This document shows positions 60,879-64,000 of a DNA stretch of 64,000 nucleotides, one piece after another. This stretch comes from Firm-04 sp045600205. GTDB lineage: Bacteria > Bacillota > Clostridia > Oscillospirales > Ruminococcaceae. The DNA lies in assembly GCA_045600205.1 (NCBI GenBank), contig JAZRXM010000001.1, forward strand, positions 73,030-137,029, written 5' to 3'. Positions within the stretch are counted from its first letter, which is position 1. Each line of letters starts with the position of its first letter. The notes below the pieces were generated by a model. It searched no databases and was not told the DNA's origin. It worked only from the letters and a program-made list of their open reading frames with translations. Position numbers and translations under genes: made by a program.

Positions 60879-62057
60879 TTATTGTGTATCGGCAAGAGTG
60901 GCTTCGATCTGGCGAGCCTGCGCGGTTTTGAGTCTGGCGTCGGCGAGTTCGGTTTCGTCCTGCAAGTTGATGCTGTCCCAGATGACGGAAACGTCGTCGG
61001 AGAAGCCTTCAGCGCGGAGGACGGCGATACCGATTTTGCGCAGCAGCGGGGTAAGGATTCTGCGGAAGTAATCGAGTTCCGAAGTCAGGATGTCGGCTTG
61101 CTGCTTGGACATTCGTTCTGTCGTAGACCAGGAAAGTCCGAGCAGAAAGGGCGGAATGGAAAGTTTCGCAACGATTTGTTCGAGCAGTTGGCGCACAGGC
61201 ACGTTGGTATCGAACAACTGGTTGTCAGAGCCGATGACCTTGATATCGACGTCACCGACGGCGATAAAGTCCTGCACCTCGCCGTAGGAGGCTGCGTGAA
61301 TGCCGTTCTGCCAGGCCTGCGCGATATCTTTCGCGTGATTCTGAGCGAAAGCGGCGGAGGCGGCATCGGGCTTGTAGGTCACGGCGTAGCGGACGTTGCC
61401 GGCGCGGTCGTAGTTTTGTCCGATGCATTCGTAGATGCGGAGCAGCACGCGGGAAAGGGCGGGCAGTCCGCGCAAAACGGAAATGCCGTAGACGGAAGCG
61501 GGCGGTGGGGAGAGTGCGGCGAACAGGATGCGTTCTGGGTGCGGGAGTGGTTTCCGTGCGATGGTATTGTTGTCGCTGCGGAGGAAGTACTTGCAGGAAA
61601 AAGCGGAATCTGCGCGGATATCGAGCAATGAAGGGTGTGCGGTAGCCAAAGCGGCGGGCTTGCCCGAATCGGGGTCGCAGACGAGTTCTCCGAGGGCGTT
61701 GCCGTAGGTCAGCAGGGAGTCGAGCATGGAGTCGGCAAAATTCTGCAAACCGCAGGCAGCGGCGTTGACGGGAACATTTTCTGCAAATCGGTCGAGGAGC
61801 GATTGTGCGGCAGGATTTTCTGTGACGAGTTGAAAGCCTCCGCAAAGGCGAACAATTTTGTGCAAAGCGGCATCGACGATGGGGACGGCATTGCGGAGCG
61901 CATCGTAGAGCATCCATTCTGCGGGGGAGGGCGGCGGCGGTGCGAGCAGCGGGAGGGATTGAGCAGGCGGCGGAGCGGCGCGTTTTGGCGCGAGCAGCAG
62001 GGGGAACTGTTCGGAAGTGACAGAATGCTGACGTTTGCGTGGAAAAGGGAGATGCAA
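60879..62057 (-). CDS. Phage portal protein
   Basis: The portal forms the dodecameric ring through which DNA enters the head. Family features include EWMLYDALRNAVPIVDAALHKIVRLCGGF, YGNALGELV, VRQLLEQIVAKLSIPPFLLGL and TERMSKQQADILTSELDYFRRIL. The start may be TTG at 62057, 7 nt after a perfect AAAGGAGG, or the ATG at 62075 that overlaps the terminase stop (ATGA); the ribosome site favours the TTG. It follows the terminase in the usual order. Confidence 0.85.
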   Translation of the reverse strand: MHLPFPRKRQHSVTSEQFPLLLAPKRAAPPPAQSLPLLAPPPPSPAEWMLYDALRNAVPIVDAALHKIVRLCGGFQLVTENPAAQSLLDRFAENVPVNAAACGLQNFADSMLDSLLTYGNALGELVCDPDSGKPAALATAHPSLLDIRADSAFSCKYFLRSDNNTIARKPLPHPERILFAALSPPPASVYGISVLRGLPALSRVLLRIYECIGQNYDRAGNVRYAVTYKPDAASAAFAQNHAKDIAQAWQNGIHAASYGEVQDFIAVGDVDIKVIGSDNQLFDTNVPVRQLLEQIVAKLSIPPFLLGLSWSTTERMSKQQADILTSELDYFRRILTPLLRKIGIAVLRAEGFSDDVSVIWDSINLQDETELADARLKTAQARQIEATLADTQ

Positions 62058-62071
62058 GGGAAGACCTCCTT

Positions 62072-63331
62072 TCATGGGGTAGGGCGCTGGATGGAAGCGA
62101 CGAAAAACTGTGTATCCGCGTCATTACAAAGCACGGTGGAAACGAAATATCGGATATCGTCCATGGCGTGGTCAAATTCCTTGACGGGGGTATCGCGGGG
62201 AGCGTTTTCGTCCCAGGCGTAGAGGGAAAACTCGCGAATGGAGTCGATGCAGGAGGGGGCGAAGCGGATCTTGCCGTCGCGCAGGGCATCGGCAACGCGG
62301 CGGATGCCGGAGAGAACGTCATTTTTTGCAGGCACGACGGGAAATTTACCATGTCTGCGGATACAGGCGATGAAGCTTGCGGCGGAGGGGTCCACCACGA
62401 CCTGTTCGATGGGAAAATTGCGAGCCAGACGGAGAAGTTCGGCGTAGTGTTCCTCGTCGGTGCGCGGGGAGCCTGTTTTCCGCGCATCGTAGTAGGATTC
62501 GGCAATGCGGTACCAAGTGCCGCCTGCAAGCCCCCACAGACCGAAGGAAGCGGGATTGATGGTGCCGTAGTCGCAGGAAATGACGTATCGTTCGCAGAGC
62601 AGCGGCGGCTTGGCGATATGGATTGCGGGAGAAAACATGGGGTAAACGAGCCCCTGTGCCGCCACCCAGATGCCTTTGATGAAGCGGTCGTGGAAGACGC
62701 CGTCATAGAGACGCTCGTAGCGGCTGCGGATGGCGGGTGTGAGGGCTGCGTTATCCTCCATGGTGAAGTGGAGGTAGAGCGCATTTTTCTGTTTTGCCTG
62801 CAAGATCCATTCGCGGTAGAACCAGTGGGTGGGCTTATCGGGGTTACAGGAAAACCAGATTTTGGAGTCGGGGACGGAGCATCTGGCGAGAGCCTGTTCG
62901 ACGAATGATTTTGGCATCAGAGCGACCTCATCGAGCAGTACGCCTGCGAGGGTGATGCCTTGAATGAGGGCAGCGGACGCCTCATCTTTTCCGCCGAAGC
63001 AGTAGAAGCGGTTTGTTCTGCCGTGGAAGGAGATATCGAGGAAAGCTTGGGAAGGTTTTTCCTTGACATGGAAGCCAAGCGGCAGGAGCATCGAAACGAG
63101 CGGTCTGACGAGATTGCGGCGCAGCGACGTAATGGTCTTGCCGCAAAGAGCGAAGTTCTGTCCGTGGAAGCAGCTGCACGCCCAAACGGCGAAGCCGAGG
63201 GACATGGCGGTTGTTTTGCCCGAGCGGATCGCGCCGTCGCAGATAATGGCGTCGCGGTGGGCGGTATCGGGGTTGAGCCACCAGTTGAGCACCAACCGCT
63301 GCTTACGGGAGAATGGAACGGGCTTCTTCAT
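62072..63331 (-). CDS. Phage terminase large subunit
   Basis: The 419-aa packaging motor and nuclease starts MKKPVPFSRKQRLVLNWWL. Walker A is GAIRSGKTT, Walker B is AGVLLDEVALMP, and the coupling motif is in WFSCNPDKPTHW. The nuclease part has ISCDYGTINPASFGLWG and VVDPSAASFIACIRRHG. GGAGG lies 8 nt before the ATG at 63331. It overlaps the small subunit gene by 29 bp. Confidence 0.93.
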   Translation of the reverse strand: MKKPVPFSRKQRLVLNWWLNPDTAHRDAIICDGAIRSGKTTAMSLGFAVWACSCFHGQNFALCGKTITSLRRNLVRPLVSMLLPLGFHVKEKPSQAFLDISFHGRTNRFYCFGGKDEASAALIQGITLAGVLLDEVALMPKSFVEQALARCSVPDSKIWFSCNPDKPTHWFYREWILQAKQKNALYLHFTMEDNAALTPAIRSRYERLYDGVFHDRFIKGIWVAAQGLVYPMFSPAIHIAKPPLLCERYVISCDYGTINPASFGLWGLAGGTWYRIAESYYDARKTGSPRTDEEHYAELLRLARNFPIEQVVVDPSAASFIACIRRHGKFPVVPAKNDVLSGIRRVADALRDGKIRFAPSCIDSIREFSLYAWDENAPRDTPVKEFDHAMDDIRYFVSTVLCNDADTQFFVASIQRPTP

Positions 63332-63809
63332 AAGCGGTATCCTCCGTAGGTTGAGTGGGGGCGGTGAGTGCGGAGAGCAGGGCGTTTGCGGCGGCATCTG
63401 CGTCTGCGGAACCGACGCATTCAAGGAGTTTTTCGAGTGCTTTCTGGCGGTCGGCGAGTCTGATGGAAACGCCGTTTTTGTCGCATTTGATTTCGGAAAC
63501 GGAGAACAGGTCGAGTGCGGCGAGTTGTTCGTCGGAGGGGCAGCCGTCGGAGAACGCGAGTTTGACGGCGTCGTTGGCGGAGCCGAAAGCGAGTCTGGAA
63601 AGACCGGCGATGACGAGGTTTTGGAGTGGCAGAGCGGGTTGTCTGACCAAATTCTCGAGGTAGGAGCGGCAGGAGGGGAGGGTGAGCAGTTTGAGGGCGT
63701 CATCGGGCGGACAGCCTGCGCGGGCGGCGGCTTCTGAGGGGTTTCCGAGGGCGAGGAAAGCGCGGCAGAAGCGTCTGCGGGATTCCTGTTCGGCGTTGGA
63801 GATAGACAT
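63303..63809 (-). CDS. Phage terminase small subunit
   Basis: A 168-aa DNA-recognition subunit with a helix-turn-helix N-terminus (RRRFCRAFLALGNPSEAAARAGCPPDDALKLLTLPSC) followed by helical oligomerisation segments (DRQKALEKLLECVG). It is directly upstream of the large subunit. It is the first gene of the phage operon in the window. Confidence 0.8.
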   Translation of the reverse strand: MSISNAEQESRRRFCRAFLALGNPSEAAARAGCPPDDALKLLTLPSCRSYLENLVRQPALPLQNLVIAGLSRLAFGSANDAVKLAFSDGCPSDEQLAALDLFSVSEIKCDKNGVSIRLADRQKALEKLLECVGSADADAAANALLSALTAPTQPTEDTAYEEARSILP

Positions 63810-63939
63810 CGGGCAAAACTCCTTTCGTATGTGTCGTCAGGTGAAAGCGGCGTATTTCCGGGAAAATGATGAGAGAACACTGCGGCTTGCGGGTGATATG
63901 GAAAAGCGGCTTTCACCCATACAAGGAATCGGGCAAAAA

Positions 63940-63959
63940 CTTGTACGTTTTCGTACAAG
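63940..63959. promoter_or_regulatory. Perfect 8-bp inverted repeat upstream of the phage operon
   Basis: CTTGTACG (63940-63947) and CGTACAAG (63952-63959) flank TTTT. On the minus strand the hairpin is followed by TTTTTG, so it could be a terminator of an upstream phage gene or an operator. Confidence 0.5.
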
Positions 63960-64000
63960 CACTGTAAAACTTCTATGGATTGCACAAATTTCCATTGACA

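Noticed and set aside
1..64000. tRNA, rRNA, CRISPR array or IS element
   Set aside because: None was seen. The repeats present are few, unevenly spaced and palindromic, and no transposase reading frame was recognised.

Overview
The window looks like the chromosome of a fibre-degrading, Gram-positive anaerobe of the Oscillospiraceae, most likely a Ruminococcus of the flavefaciens/champanellensis/albus type. The reasons are two secreted proteins with type I dockerins (one a GH5 cellulase), a full Gram-positive type IV pilus locus with two tandem pilin genes beside the cellulase (an arrangement known from cellulose-adhering Ruminococcus albus), NADH-linked hydrogenase-type subunits, and a minimal SUF-type Fe-S system. 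Base composition is moderate, Shine-Dalgarno sites are strong, and about twenty promoters with an exact 17-bp spacer can be read by eye. No tRNA, rRNA or CRISPR array was seen.

Layout. 1-8.4 kb: tgt (partial), a small membrane protein, an HPr-like protein without the usual catalytic histidine, mtaB, purL and a lipoprotein. 8.6-24.6 kb: a LacI-family regulator, then the type IV pilus locus: pilC, a pilM-pilN fusion, a pilO-like gene, a 986-aa PilX-like surface protein, two prepilin-like genes, pilD (opposite strand), pilB, pilT, and two major-pilin genes behind a strong promoter and a folded leader. 24.6-32.1 kb, mostly minus strand: GH5-dockerin cellulase, SseB-like protein, tsaE-tsaB, recQ and a dockerin protein with a papain-like Cys/His domain whose upstream region is full of TTGTAA/TTACAA motifs. 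32.6-34.9 kb: a two-gene NuoE/NuoF (HydC/HydB)-like operon behind a perfect consensus promoter, without its hydrogenase subunit. 34.9-41.5 kb: cca, a small membrane protein, and a divergent type IIA topoisomerase pair. 41.5-49.8 kb: genes of little-known function, including a 2-hydroxyacyl-CoA dehydratase-like protein, a candidate sortase with its own substrate, a small radical SAM protein and a run of small membrane or zinc-ribbon proteins. 49.9-54.2 kb: tyrS, a CbxX/CfqX-type AAA ATPase, a cyclophilin and a hypothetical protein. 54.3-56.7 kb: an operon of a short ferredoxin-thioredoxin-reductase-like protein, thioredoxin, SufC and SufB/D. 56.7-63.8 kb: a compact nine-gene phage head/packaging and baseplate module with intact reading frames but no tape measure, lysis or integrase gene inside the window.

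How it fits together. Pili and dockerin enzymes side by side suggest attachment to plant fibre and its hydrolysis; the LacI-type regulator ahead of the pilus genes could connect pilus expression to a sugar signal (inference). The Fe-S/thioredoxin operon and the hydrogenase-type subunits fit a strictly anaerobic, ferredoxin-based redox metabolism. Two families of palindromic repeats lie between genes in the 39-53 kb part; one copy serves as a transcription terminator.
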